DNA of 34,900 bases from Defluviitaleaceae bacterium (GTDB lineage: Bacteria > Bacillota > Clostridia > Lachnospirales > WQUN01). The notes beneath the pieces were generated by a model. That model was not told the DNA's origin. It was given only the letters and a program-made list of their open reading frames with translations, and searched no databases. Location: assembly GCA_009786975.1 (NCBI GenBank), contig WRGX01000215.1:1-34900 (forward strand), in the 5' to 3' direction. This document shows positions 16,908-26,950 of the stretch, piece by piece (position 1 is the stretch's first letter; each line of letters opens with the position of its first letter). A program made the position numbers and the translations under genes.

Positions 16908-18953
16908 ATGAAGAAAAAAGAAGCAATAATCGGCATATTTATAGTCGCGATGGTCGTTATGATTATGCGCCCGTTACCGCCAATTGCTGTGGACTTTCTT
17001 TTGATGGTAATTGTTGGTCTTGCCATAATCATCCTGCTGAACGCGCTGTATGCCAAAGAAGCGTTGGAAATGTCTATGTTTCCGACTATTTTGCTTGTCA
17101 TTACGCTTTTCAGAATGACTATGAGCGTAACGACAACGCGCCTTATTCTCGGCGGAGACGGAACCGAAGCCTCCGCGGGCGAGGTTATTCGAACGTTTGG
17201 GCAATTTGTTGCGGGGGGCAACTTGATATTGGGTCTGATTTTATTCCTCGTAATTTTGCTTGCGAGCTTCCTTGTTATTATCAAGGGTTCCGAGCGCGTT
17301 GCCGAAGTAACCGCGCGCTTTACGCTCGACGCGATGCCGGGTAAACAAATGGCAATCGACGCCGACCTCAACACCGGACTTATTAATGAAGAAGAAGCAA
17401 AAGCACGCCGCAAAAAAATTCAAGATGAATCGAATTTTTACGGCGCGATGGACGGTGCGGTAAAATTCGTAAAAGGTGACGCGATTTTCTCGATAATTCT
17501 CGTTTTCGTTAACCTTATCGGCGGCGTTGCAATGGGCGCGCTTTACAATGATTTGTCCATCGTTGAGGCGTTGGAAGTTTACGCGCTTTTGACAATCGGT
17601 GACGGGCTTGTTTCCCAAATCCCCGCGCTTCTTATCGCGCTTTCGACGGGTCTTATCGTAACGAAGGCGACCGTTGAGGACGAAGTGTCCGGCTCGCTTG
17701 CAAAACAGCTTTTGACGCACCCGCTTGTTATGCTTATAACCGGCGGCGCACTTGCTTTTCTTGGCGTTGCGACGCCTCTGCCGTGGTTTTTTGTCCCGTG
17801 CGGGCTGATACTTATGTTTGTCGGCTTTAGAAAAAGCAAAAAAGAAGAGCTGGAGTCAATTGAAACGGAAATCACGACCGACGACGTCGAGGCTGAAGAA
17901 ATGCGCCGTCCCGACGATATGTTGCCGCTTACCGACGTTGATATGATTCGCCTGTGCTTCGGCTACGGGCTGATTCCGCTTGTCGCGGCGGACCAAGGCG
18001 GTGACCTTCTCGAGCGCGTTGTAATGATTCGCCGAAATATCGCCCTCGAACTCGGCGCGATTATTCCGCAAATCCGCTTGCAGGACAATATAAAACTCTC
18101 CCCGAACCAGTACACGATTTTTATAAAAGGCGTAGAAGTCGCCGGGGGCGAAATAATGTTCGACCATTATATGGCGATGAATTCCGGCTATGTAGAGGAA
18201 GAAATCGACGGAATCGAAACCGTCGAACCCTTTGCCGGTCTGCCCGCGATGTGGATTTCCGAAAGCCAGCGCGAGCGCGCCGAGGCCCTCGGTTACACCG
18301 TTGTCGACCCCCCCGCAATTATCGCAACGCACCTAACCGAAGTAGTACGCCAGCACCTCCACGAGCTTCTTTCCCGCCAAGACGTACAAAAACTCGTCAA
18401 TCACGTCAAAGAAACACATACTGTCTTGGTTGACGAATTAATTCCGAAGTTCATGAGCGTGGGCGAGGTTCAAAAAGTTTTGGCGAAGTTGCTGAAGGAA
18501 AGCGTGTCTGTTCGCGACCTTGTAACGATTTTGGAAACCCTGGCGGACTACGCCCCAATTACGCGCGACACCGACATGTTGACGGAATATGTACGCGCCG
18601 CCCTTCGCCGAGCAATTTCCAAAAAATTCTTCGGTCAAGGCGTAAACACGGTAATCACCCTCGACCCGTCGCTCGAGCAGACCTTGACCGGAAATATCCA
18701 AAAAACCGAAATCGGTTCATTTGTAAATATCGACCCCGCGTTAAGCCAAAAAGTTTTCGACAGTCTCAAAAAAGAAGTAAGCAAGCTGACATCCCTTGGC
18801 GTTATGCCGATTATATTAACGTCGCCGTTCGTGCGCATGTATTTCAAGCAACTTGTTGACGAAATCGCGCCCGATTTGGTTGTGCTCAGTTACGGCGAAA
18901 TCGATCAAACCGCTGAGGTTCAATCGGTGGGAATGGTGAGTGTGACGACATGA
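16908..18953 (+). CDS. flhA: Flagellar export apparatus protein FlhA
   Basis: 681 aa; PPIAVDFLLMVIVGLAIIILLNALYAKEALEMSMFPTILLVITLFRMTMSVTTTRLIL...FTLDAMPGKQMAIDADLNTGLI. Confidence 0.97.
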   Translation: MKKKEAIIGIFIVAMVVMIMRPLPPIAVDFLLMVIVGLAIIILLNALYAKEALEMSMFPTILLVITLFRMTMSVTTTRLILGGDGTEASAGEVIRTFGQFVAGGNLILGLILFLVILLASFLVIIKGSERVAEVTARFTLDAMPGKQMAIDADLNTGLINEEEAKARRKKIQDESNFYGAMDGAVKFVKGDAIFSIILVFVNLIGGVAMGALYNDLSIVEALEVYALLTIGDGLVSQIPALLIALSTGLIVTKATVEDEVSGSLAKQLLTHPLVMLITGGALAFLGVATPLPWFFVPCGLILMFVGFRKSKKEELESIETEITTDDVEAEEMRRPDDMLPLTDVDMIRLCFGYGLIPLVAADQGGDLLERVVMIRRNIALELGAIIPQIRLQDNIKLSPNQYTIFIKGVEVAGGEIMFDHYMAMNSGYVEEEIDGIETVEPFAGLPAMWISESQRERAEALGYTVVDPPAIIATHLTEVVRQHLHELLSRQDVQKLVNHVKETHTVLVDELIPKFMSVGEVQKVLAKLLKESVSVRDLVTILETLADYAPITRDTDMLTEYVRAALRRAISKKFFGQGVNTVITLDPSLEQTLTGNIQKTEIGSFVNIDPALSQKVFDSLKKEVSKLTSLGVMPIILTSPFVRMYFKQLVDEIAPDLVVLSYGEIDQTAEVQSVGMVSVTT

Positions 18954-20215
18954 AAGTAAAACGTTACGAAGGAAAATCCGAAGCCGCGCTAATGCCGATA
19001 ATTTTGGAAGAAATGGGCGAAGGCGCGACGATAATCAGCGTGAAACAGAAGCCCGCAACAGGTTTTTTCGCGTTTTTCCGCAAGCCGACCGTAATAATTA
19101 CCGCCGCCAGCGAGGACGAAGCGGAATTAATGAACTTCATCAATACACCCGAGGAAAAATATGTTCCTCCGCCCCTAGTCGAGCGCAAGCCAATTGCGGC
19201 CGAAGTCATAGAAAGCAAAGCGGAATCGGGTGCGATTGAGGAATCAATGACGCTTCTGTTACAAGAGGCGCGAAAAGCCGCAAACCAAATCGAAAAAGAC
19301 GAGGCAACAAAACGCACGAAAAGCAAGGCAGAAAACAAAACCGACGCATCAGTTCCCGCGTCCGACGGAAAAAAATACAGTCACAGTATGGTGCAAATGT
19401 TTTACGACACAATGCTTGCCCAGCATGTCCTGCCCGATGTCGCCACCCACATCTTGCGCGAACTCGAAGACGTCGAGGAATCAAGCAAAGCGGACGTGCG
19501 AATTTTAATAAAATCGGTATACGGAAGCATTGTCGATATTTTGAAAAACCCAACCCTCATCGATACAAATAAAGCCGAAAAAGGCGAAGCGCAAGTCGTA
19601 GTTTTTATGGGTCCGACCGGCGTAGGAAAAACAACGACGATTGCGAAACTTTCCTCGATTTTGACCCTGAAACACGGGCTTCGAATAGGCTTAATCACAG
19701 CGGACACCTATAGAATCGCCGCCGTGGAACAGCTTAAAACCTACGCCGACATCTTAGGCTTGGACATTCGCGTAGTCTATAATCCCGACGAAATGAAAGA
19801 CCATTTGCGCACACTTCGCGCAAAAAACGATATTATTTTAGTAGACACTGCCGGCCGCAGCCATAAAAACACCGAAAGCATCCAAGAGCTTAAAGCCCTT
19901 TTGGACACGGTGCCGGACAGCAAACGCTACCTCGTCGTAAGCGTAACCACGCGATATGAAGACCTGTGCAAAATCGTAAACGTATTCGACGGCCAATCCG
20001 ACTTCGATTTGATTTTTACAAAGCTCGACGAGGCGGAAACATTGGGCGCGCTAATGAATATATGTTGTCTTGCGGGTAAAAAAGCCGCCTATGTAACTTT
20101 TGGGCAAAACGTACCCGACGACCTTGAGTCAATCAAGCCCGATAAAATCGCAAAATCACTGCTCGGGCTTGCGGAGGGTGAAGTACACCCCTATGCGGAA
20201 GGCGGCAACTCATGA
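18950..20215 (+). CDS. flhF: Flagellar SRP-like GTPase FlhF
   Basis: VVFMGPTGVGKTTTIAKLSSILTLKHGLRIGLITADTYRIAAVEQLKTYADILGL...DIILVDTAGRSHKN; overlaps flhA stop. Confidence 0.95.
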   Translation: MKVKRYEGKSEAALMPIILEEMGEGATIISVKQKPATGFFAFFRKPTVIITAASEDEAELMNFINTPEEKYVPPPLVERKPIAAEVIESKAESGAIEESMTLLLQEARKAANQIEKDEATKRTKSKAENKTDASVPASDGKKYSHSMVQMFYDTMLAQHVLPDVATHILRELEDVEESSKADVRILIKSVYGSIVDILKNPTLIDTNKAEKGEAQVVVFMGPTGVGKTTTIAKLSSILTLKHGLRIGLITADTYRIAAVEQLKTYADILGLDIRVVYNPDEMKDHLRTLRAKNDIILVDTAGRSHKNTESIQELKALLDTVPDSKRYLVVSVTTRYEDLCKIVNVFDGQSDFDLIFTKLDEAETLGALMNICCLAGKKAAYVTFGQNVPDDLESIKPDKIAKSLLGLAEGEVHPYAEGGNS

Positions 20216-21105
20216 TGGTGATGGACCAAGCGCAACGCCTTCGCGAGCTTATGGCGCAAAATGCATATGCGCCCGAGCCGATTGCAGAAAAAACAACTAT
20301 GAACGCGCGGATTATTGCCGTCGCGAGTGGCAAGGGTGGGGTAGGAAAGTCGAACTTTTCGATAAATTTGGCAATTCAAATGCGCAAGCTGGGCAAGCGC
20401 GTTGTAATAATCGACGCGGATTTCGGGCTTGCGAACGTTGAAATACTGCTTGGCGTCGCGCCAAAGCATACCGTTGTTGACGTTTTAAACGGCACTGTCG
20501 ATATGGAATCCGCGCTTACAATCGGGCCGATGGGATGCATGTTTTTGTCCGGCGGCTCGGGAATGGCTGCACTTGCGGAGCTTGATGACCGCCAAATTTT
20601 GCGCTTAACCGACGGATTTGCACAGCTCGACTCACTGGCAGATTTCATTTTGATAGATACGCGTGCGGGGATTTCAAACACTGTTGTAAATTTTATACGC
20701 GCAGCGTCCGATACAATTGTAGTAACAACCCCTGACCCAACCGCAATCGCCGATGCATACACGCTTATAAAATCCGTAAAAACAACGATGCCCGATGTCG
20801 GTATGTTAAAACTCGTCGTAAACTGCGCAGTAAACGATGCGGAAGCACAAGAAGTCTTTGAAAAACTCAACGGTGTATCCGGCCGTTTTCTCGAAATAAA
20901 ATTGAAATATCTAGGCTCGATACCGTTTGACTCATACCTCGTGCGTGCTGTTCGCAAGCAAAAACCTGTTTCGATTCAGTATCCCTTTGCGGAAAGCGCG
21001 AACAGATACGGCGAAATTTGCGCAAATCTTTTGGACATGGAAGCCGGAAAGAAAAACAGCATCCAAAACTTTGTAATGAAATTAATAGGAAAATTCAGCT
21101 CTTAA
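20212..21105 (+). CDS. flhG: MinD-like ATPase FlhG/YlxH
   Basis: IAVASGKGGVGKSNFSINLAIQMRKLGKRVVIIDADFGLANVEILLG; directly follows flhF. Confidence 0.93.
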   Translation: MMVMDQAQRLRELMAQNAYAPEPIAEKTTMNARIIAVASGKGGVGKSNFSINLAIQMRKLGKRVVIIDADFGLANVEILLGVAPKHTVVDVLNGTVDMESALTIGPMGCMFLSGGSGMAALAELDDRQILRLTDGFAQLDSLADFILIDTRAGISNTVVNFIRAASDTIVVTTPDPTAIADAYTLIKSVKTTMPDVGMLKLVVNCAVNDAEAQEVFEKLNGVSGRFLEIKLKYLGSIPFDSYLVRAVRKQKPVSIQYPFAESANRYGEICANLLDMEAGKKNSIQNFVMKLIGKFSS

Positions 21106-21123
21106 AAATGTGGGGGAATTTAT

Positions 21124-21786
21124 ATGTTTGTGAATAATTTAAAATCGGGGTCACGGGTGCAAATCCAACGCCCCCAAGACGGAGCAAACGACGGATTCGT
21201 TTGCAAAGTAGAGGTACTTGTGCCGGACTCGCGTGAAATTTTGGTACACGCGCCGGTCGAAAATAACAGACCGGTTGACCTAAAGGATGCGGGACCGCTT
21301 ACGCTCCGCCTCTTGACCGACAACGCCATTTATGTTTTTAAGGCAACCTTCCTTGCGCACGGCGATATCGACGGATTTGACATAATAAAACTTCGCGTCG
21401 ATGACGACGGCGAAAAAATACAACAGCGTTCAACCTTCCGTTTCAATTGCGCAATACCCATTACGTTTACGGTTATATATTCAAGCGGACAAAAGGCCGA
21501 GCGCGACGCCGGGGTAATTTCCGATTTAAGCGCGGGCGGCGCGAAAATTTTTACCGATAAAAGCCTGCAAACCGGCTATTTATTAAACGTTTCGATTCAA
21601 CTTGGCGATGAACTGGTTGTTGCGTTTGGTGACGTGCGGTCGCGAACGGAGCTTCCCGAAGGTTCCGAATTTGCATACCAATACGGAATCCGCTTCGCAA
21701 TGATGCCCGAATCCGACCAAGAGCAAATCATACGATATATGTACAAGATACAACGTGATGAACTGAAAAAAGTGCGCCCGCGGTAA
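21124..21786 (+). CDS. PilZ/YcgR-type c-di-GMP binding protein
   Basis: N-terminal YcgR-like barrel; QQRSTFRFNC (RxxxR) and DLSAGG (DxSxxG) PilZ motifs. Confidence 0.88.
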   Translation: MFVNNLKSGSRVQIQRPQDGANDGFVCKVEVLVPDSREILVHAPVENNRPVDLKDAGPLTLRLLTDNAIYVFKATFLAHGDIDGFDIIKLRVDDDGEKIQQRSTFRFNCAIPITFTVIYSSGQKAERDAGVISDLSAGGAKIFTDKSLQTGYLLNVSIQLGDELVVAFGDVRSRTELPEGSEFAYQYGIRFAMMPESDQEQIIRYMYKIQRDELKKVRPR

Positions 21787-21869
21787 CGTGCGAATAATTC
21801 TCAAAGCGGATTATTCGCACCATCCGACAGTTACCGCCGCCGAAGGCGGCACGAATTGGAGAGATTATT

Positions 21870-22502
21870 ATGGCTAAGAGAGCGGAAGATTTATTCACCG
21901 ACATGCATTTGGACATTTTGAAAGAAATAGGGAGCATGGGTACGGCATACGCCGCGACCGCGCTTTCGAAAATGGTGGATAAAAAAGTAACAATGCCTGT
22001 GCCTCGCGTTTCGTGGCTTGATTTTCATAATGTTGCGGACTTCGTCGGGGGTCCGGAGAGCATTGTTGTTGGAATTTTAGTTTCGCTTTCGGGAAACATT
22101 CAGGGCATGATGATGCAAATAATGTCCCTTGAGGCCGCGCATAATTTAGTTGAACTTGTAATCGGTACACCGCCGCCTACGAAAGAGGAGGACAAATTTT
22201 CATTCGGCGAAATGGAGCGTTCTGTTGTCGAGGAAGTCGGCAATATAATGATAAGCTCCTATCTTACGTCAATTTCCGGGCTGACCAATTCGCAGATAAA
22301 ACCATCGATTCCCTATATGTGCGTGGACATGGCAAATGCTATACTGTCTGTGCCGGCGAGTGAGTTTGGACGAATGGCGGACAAAATGCTTTTTATCGAA
22401 TCCCAGCTTTCTGTCGAAAATGTTGAAACTACGGGTTGCTTTGTAATGGTGCCGAATTTGCATTCGTTTTACAGGATTGTGCGTGCCCTAGGAGTGGAAT
22501 GA
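21870..22502 (+). CDS. cheC: CheC-family chemotaxis phosphatase
   Basis: DILKEIGSMGTAYAATALSKM and SVVEEVGNIMISSYL repeats; followed by cheD. Confidence 0.85.
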   Translation: MAKRAEDLFTDMHLDILKEIGSMGTAYAATALSKMVDKKVTMPVPRVSWLDFHNVADFVGGPESIVVGILVSLSGNIQGMMMQIMSLEAAHNLVELVIGTPPPTKEEDKFSFGEMERSVVEEVGNIMISSYLTSISGLTNSQIKPSIPYMCVDMANAILSVPASEFGRMADKMLFIESQLSVENVETTGCFVMVPNLHSFYRIVRALGVE

Positions 22503-22503
22503 T

Positions 22504-22992
22504 ATGCCGAGGAATATGATTGTGGTGGGCATGGCTGATTTGAATGTAACAAAGGCCCCCGGTGTTTTAACGACGCTCGGGCTTGGTTCGTGTATAGGAA
22601 TTGCCTTGTACGACGCCCGCGCAAAAGTTGCGGGGCTTGCACACATAATGTTGCCAGACTCCACTGCGATTCAAAACAATACGAATAGGGCAAAATTTGC
22701 AGATACGGCGGTTATCGCCTTGGTTGCTGAGATGGAAAAACTCGGTGCGAAGAAAATAAACATGAAGGCTAAAATCGCGGGAGGCGCGCAAATGTTCGCG
22801 TTTAACGCGACAAATGAAAACCTGCGCGTCGGTGACCGAAACGTTGACGCAACGAAAATAGCACTCGCGAAAATGGGGATTCCACTTATGGCGTCCGAGA
22901 CAGGAGCGAGCTTCGGTCGCACTGTCGAATTGTACTCAGAGGATGGAAAGTTTCTTATTAAAGCAATAGGTCAGGGGATCAGGACATTATAA
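22504..22992 (+). CDS. cheD: Chemoreceptor glutamine deamidase CheD
   Basis: LGLGSCIGIALYDARAKVAGLAHIMLPDS...KIAGGAQMF...RNVDATKIALAKMGIPL. Confidence 0.95.
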   Translation: MPRNMIVVGMADLNVTKAPGVLTTLGLGSCIGIALYDARAKVAGLAHIMLPDSTAIQNNTNRAKFADTAVIALVAEMEKLGAKKINMKAKIAGGAQMFAFNATNENLRVGDRNVDATKIALAKMGIPLMASETGASFGRTVELYSEDGKFLIKAIGQGIRTL

Positions 22993-23017
22993 AAAAATAA
23001 AAGAGGCGGTGTTTTTC

Positions 23018-23395
23018 ATGCCATACCAAATTAACAGGGTGCATTTGCTAATCTGTGTTTTAGCCGGAACGGTAATTACCGGCGGGTTTGTTTGGTTAAT
23101 ATTTTTCGATTTGCCGCATGCGACTTTCCGTATGATATTTTGGATAAACGTAACGTTGGTTGCGTTTTACTTTATCGGTCAATTTGCCCGAAGTTATCTT
23201 TTGGCAAATGTTTTTGTGCCGATTGAGGACGGATTTAATCTCGAAGAAGACGAGGAATACAAGGCTTTTGTTGCCCAGTTGGAGGCGCAGGGTGCGGATT
23301 CGATAGACCTTATGGTGGAAGAGCCGCTGGAGCTTGTTGACCCGCTTGACGATGACTTTATCGACGACTTTCAGGTTCCCGAAGAGGCGTTATGA
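23018..23395 (+). CDS. Small membrane protein of the flagellar operon (unknown function)
   Basis: Two TM segments and an acidic C-terminal tail; RBS GAGGCGGTG before ATG 23018. Confidence 0.7.
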   Translation: MPYQINRVHLLICVLAGTVITGGFVWLIFFDLPHATFRMIFWINVTLVAFYFIGQFARSYLLANVFVPIEDGFNLEEDEEYKAFVAQLEAQGADSIDLMVEEPLELVDPLDDDFIDDFQVPEEAL

Positions 23396-24156
23396 CGTCG
23401 GTAAGCCTCGAAAAGATGTGGGAAGCATATATTGAAAGCAAGAATCCTGCACTCAAGGAAAAACTGATTTTGTACTACGCGCCGATTGTTAAGTATGTTG
23501 CGGGTCGGATGATGATTCACGTTGGTCAGCATGTCGAGCTTGATGACTTGATGGGCTACGGAATTTTTGGACTTTTGGACGCGATTGACAAATTTGACAA
23601 TGCGAAGGGTGTTAAGTTTGAAACTTATGCGTCCTTTCGAATTCGCGGCGCGATAATCGACCATATTCGTAAAATGGACTGGGTTCCGCGTACGCTTAGG
23701 CAAAAAAACAAGCAAATGGAACAGGTTTACATTTCGCTGGAGGATGAACTGGGTCGTCCTCCGTCTGACGAGGAGCTTAGCGAAAAATTAGATATGTCCT
23801 TGGAGGAAACAAAGGATTTAATAAAAAAATCGTCGGTGCTTTCCCTTGTGAGTTTGGACGATTACATGGAGCAAAATTACGAATCGTCTTTCGCGCCGCT
23901 TGTCGCAAGCCGCTCGGACTCCCCGGAAGAACAAGCAGAACGGCAGGAACGGAAACAAATGCTTGCCGAAGCAATTTCAGACTTGACAGAAAAAGAAAAA
24001 CTTGTCATCACGCTATATTATTTTGAGGACTTGACGTTGAAGGAAATTAGTAGCATTATGAAAGTGTCTGAATCAAGGGTTTCGCAGATTCACACCAAGG
24101 CAATCTCTCGTTTGCAAGGCAAACTGGGGCGGTACAAAAATTTGTTATTCGCATAA
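23392..24156 (+). CDS. fliA: Flagellar sigma factor (FliA/SigD, sigma-28 family)
   Basis: LDDLMGYGIFGLLDAIDKFDNAKGVKFETYASFRIRGAIIDHIRKMDWVPRTLRQK and LTEKEKLVITLYYFEDLTLKEISSIMKVSESRVSQIHTKAI. Confidence 0.95.
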   Translation: MTSVSLEKMWEAYIESKNPALKEKLILYYAPIVKYVAGRMMIHVGQHVELDDLMGYGIFGLLDAIDKFDNAKGVKFETYASFRIRGAIIDHIRKMDWVPRTLRQKNKQMEQVYISLEDELGRPPSDEELSEKLDMSLEETKDLIKKSSVLSLVSLDDYMEQNYESSFAPLVASRSDSPEEQAERQERKQMLAEAISDLTEKEKLVITLYYFEDLTLKEISSIMKVSESRVSQIHTKAISRLQGKLGRYKNLLFA

Positions 24157-24175
24157 GTAGGAGAGGGGATTTTTT

Positions 24176-25777
24176 ATGACGGCGGGAAAAAATTTCAACA
24201 TTAAGGTCAAGGAAGACGGAATCTATCTAACCCTGCACAATGTCGAGGGAGAGGAGCGCGTTGCGCGTCAAGATGTTATCGACGCGATTGAATCCTACGG
24301 CATAAAAGATGTCGATTATATTACAATCGGCGACGCGCTTAAATCAGACGATGAGACAATTGAGGTAAAAATTTCAAGCAGTACGGCAATAATGCAAGTG
24401 GCCGAATCCGCAGCAATTGAAGTTTCCGAAGACCGTATGCAGGCTCACATTATTTTTCAGGAGCCTATTAACAACGGGAAACTTTTGACGCCGGAGGAGG
24501 TCATAATTTTATTGCAAGAAAAGCGGGTTGCGCCGGACGCAAAGCTGATTCAGGCCGCGCTTGCAAATAAACGATACGGCAGGAAAATTTTAATCGCTGA
24601 AGGCCGCGAACCCCTTAATGGCAGCGACGGCTTTTTGAAATTCCATTTTGACAAAAGCAATATCAAGCCCAAGCCGAAAATTATGGAAGACGGAACGGTT
24701 AATTTTAAACAGCTCGATATGTTTAAGCTGTGTAATCGCGGCGATGTTCTCGTTACGAGCGTTCCTGCACAGGAAGGAAAAGATGGCGTTGACGTTTACG
24801 GCAACGTTATGCCCGCGCCGAAAACGCGTCCCGCCGGAGCTATTCCGCGCGGAAAAGGCACGGTGCTTTCGCCCGACGGACAGCATCTTCTCGCCGACGT
24901 AAGCGGACAGCTTGTTCTTAAAGAAAACAAGGTAAGTGTGTCACCGCACTTGGAAATTCCCGGAAATGTTGACAACGCTACCGGAAATATTGATTTTAAC
25001 GGGCAGGTTACGATTCGCGGAAATGTTATTTCCGGGTTTACCGTAAAGGCTGTTGGAAACATCGAGGTTTTCGGCGTTTGTGAGGCGGCTAAATTGGTTT
25101 CGACGGAGGGCAGCGTTGTTCTCGGGGGCGGAATCCAAGGTGCGGACAAGGGCGAAGTTTCCGCCGCAGGTGACATCACCGCGAAATTTATTGAAAGCTG
25201 CAAATCCGTAACGGCGGGCGGAAACGTTATCACGGACTCGGTTCGCAAAAGCAATATCAAATGCGATGGCAGTGCGATGCTTGTGGGCAAAAACGGATTG
25301 CTTGTTGGCGGAAGCGTTACGGCAGGCGAAAAACTTGTTGCTACGACCGTTGGTTCGCCGATGGGTACGCTTACGGAAATTGAAGTCGGCGGCTCGCCTA
25401 AGGAATTGAACAAACAAAAGGACCTTGCTGCCGAATTTAACAAGCTCAAGGACGAATATGAAAAGTGTGATAAGGGCGTTGAAACGCTGAACATTTTGCG
25501 CAAGCGTGACCAGCTTCCGCCGGATAAAAAGGCCCTTTTGGCAAAGATGATTAACATGAAAATGGTTTTGCGCGACAAGATGACCAAGATGCAGGAAGAA
25601 ATCGACGGCGTAAACCGTAACCTTGCCGTAAATGTCGGAACCGTCAGCGTTAAAAACGTGATTCGCCCAGGGGTTCGCATAACAATCGGCAACGCACAAA
25701 TGACCATTCGCGACGAACTTTCAAATTGCAGGTTGCGCAATAACGGCGAAAAAATTGCAATAGGTCCCAATATTTAG
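24176..25777 (+). CDS. FapA-like DUF342 polymer-forming protein
   Basis: DUF342 layout: GREPLNGSDGFLKFHF...VLVTSVPAQEGKDGVDVYGNVMPAP...beta-helical repeats...C-terminal coiled coil. Confidence 0.88.
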   Translation: MTAGKNFNIKVKEDGIYLTLHNVEGEERVARQDVIDAIESYGIKDVDYITIGDALKSDDETIEVKISSSTAIMQVAESAAIEVSEDRMQAHIIFQEPINNGKLLTPEEVIILLQEKRVAPDAKLIQAALANKRYGRKILIAEGREPLNGSDGFLKFHFDKSNIKPKPKIMEDGTVNFKQLDMFKLCNRGDVLVTSVPAQEGKDGVDVYGNVMPAPKTRPAGAIPRGKGTVLSPDGQHLLADVSGQLVLKENKVSVSPHLEIPGNVDNATGNIDFNGQVTIRGNVISGFTVKAVGNIEVFGVCEAAKLVSTEGSVVLGGGIQGADKGEVSAAGDITAKFIESCKSVTAGGNVITDSVRKSNIKCDGSAMLVGKNGLLVGGSVTAGEKLVATTVGSPMGTLTEIEVGGSPKELNKQKDLAAEFNKLKDEYEKCDKGVETLNILRKRDQLPPDKKALLAKMINMKMVLRDKMTKMQEEIDGVNRNLAVNVGTVSVKNVIRPGVRITIGNAQMTIRDELSNCRLRNNGEKIAIGPNI

Positions 25778-25778
25778 C

Positions 25779-25856
25779 ACCGGGGACATGTGTTGGAAGC
25801 GACACATGCTCTCGAAGCCAAATTCGAAGCCGGATTCGAGAGCCGGACTCAAAAGG
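25779..25856 (-). repeat. Degenerate repeat unit, opposite orientation
   Basis: caccggggacatgtgttggaagcgacacatgctctcgaagcc; matches the reverse complement of the family core. Confidence 0.75.
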
Positions 25857-25866
25857 AGGGATTTTC

Positions 25867-26187
25867 ATGTTAAGACCGGTTGATTTAACATTAACGATAC
25901 AAAATGCCGCAGACGCACAGCGCGCGGGTTTCCAAGGCACGCAGGCGGGTCGCCCGGAGGTTGCCAGCCAAATGTTTGCCGACAGACTTCACAAGGAAGT
26001 CCGACAGCAGGAACAGCAGGTTGGGCAGACCTCTTTGGCGGAAAAAGCCGACGTCAACCCCGATAGACAAGGGGACGGCAAGGGCTATCAGCCTAATCGC
26101 AAGCCGCCGAACAAAAAAACCGAACAATCTAAAGTTAGGCCTACAAAAATGAACGTCGGCGAAAGTATGTATGATATCAAAATATAA
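25867..26187 (+). CDS. Hypothetical protein of the flagellar operon
   Basis: 106-aa ORF with RBS AAAGGAGGG; hydrophilic, ends with KMNVGESMYDIKI. Confidence 0.65.
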   Translation: MLRPVDLTLTIQNAADAQRAGFQGTQAGRPEVASQMFADRLHKEVRQQEQQVGQTSLAEKADVNPDRQGDGKGYQPNRKPPNKKTEQSKVRPTKMNVGESMYDIKI

Positions 26188-26192
26188 ATGAG

Positions 26193-26262
26193 TGCGCACC
26201 GGACACCGGGGACATGTGTCGGAATCGGCACATTCTCTCGAAGCCGGGAGCAGTTTTTTAGC
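26193..26262 (-). repeat. Single repeat unit, opposite orientation
   Basis: accggacaccggggacatgtgtcggaatcggcacattctctcgaagccgggagcagttttt. Confidence 0.85.
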
Positions 26263-26271
26263 GAATAAAAG

Positions 26272-26294
26272 AGGGGGCGCAAGCCCCTTTTTTT
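26272..26294 (+). terminator. Intrinsic terminator-like hairpin
   Basis: agggggc-gcaa-gcccc-ttttttt. Confidence 0.65.
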
Positions 26295-26312
26295 GAAGGA
26301 AATTTTCTTGCC

Positions 26313-26930
26313 TTGGGAGGAATTCTCTTGCTTGTAACCGTTATTCTTGTTGCGCTTATAATTTGCTTTATGGTTGTGACGGTTTTTTCGCTCTCTGCCA
26401 TGCTTATTGTGCGGCGGCGCGAGCAGAAATACGAAGGCGCGCAAAAGCTCGAAAAGGCAATAAGCGAGCTTGACTCCGCGCTTGATACCGCGCTTAAAGA
26501 AATAAACAAAATGGGCGGCTTGGTTCAGGCCGATGTTGACGAAAAATACAAATCCATGCTTTTTTTGTACAGCCTTGTTGAGGAAAAACAAAAGGAAATC
26601 GGCGAAATTGAGGCGAATGGGGTTGCGCCGCGCGTTGTCGCGGGCGAATCGCAAGCCGCGCAGGGGCAGGCGTACGCGCACGCACAATCGCCGCCGCAAC
26701 CGGTCATAACGTCAAGCGACGTCGTAACCGCCGCCGAAAAGGAAATGCTTGCCGTCTCTCCCGCCGCGCCTCCGCCCGAACCCAAGCGGCCTCCAAAATT
26801 CGCAAATTCCAAGCACAAACAAATTTGGGAAATGCGCGAAAGCGGCAAGGCCGTCTCCGATATCGCACGGGAATTCAGCATGGGGCAGGGCGAGGTTAAA
26901 CTTATTTTGGAAATTATTGATAGGGGATAG
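26313..26930 (+). CDS. DUF6115/SwrB-like membrane protein at the end of the flagellar operon
   Basis: N-terminal TM, coiled coil, C-terminal HTH-like KHKQIWEMRESGKAVSDIAREFSMGQGEVKLILEI. Confidence 0.65.
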   Translation: MGGILLLVTVILVALIICFMVVTVFSLSAMLIVRRREQKYEGAQKLEKAISELDSALDTALKEINKMGGLVQADVDEKYKSMLFLYSLVEEKQKEIGEIEANGVAPRVVAGESQAAQGQAYAHAQSPPQPVITSSDVVTAAEKEMLAVSPAAPPPEPKRPPKFANSKHKQIWEMRESGKAVSDIAREFSMGQGEVKLILEIIDRG

Positions 26931-26950
26931 ATGGTTTTTTGCAACACGCC

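Noticed and set aside
24796-25770. Long antisense ORF to the DUF342 gene (and 24941-25699)
   Set aside because: Shadow ORFs; sense frame has clear DUF342 motifs and an RBS.
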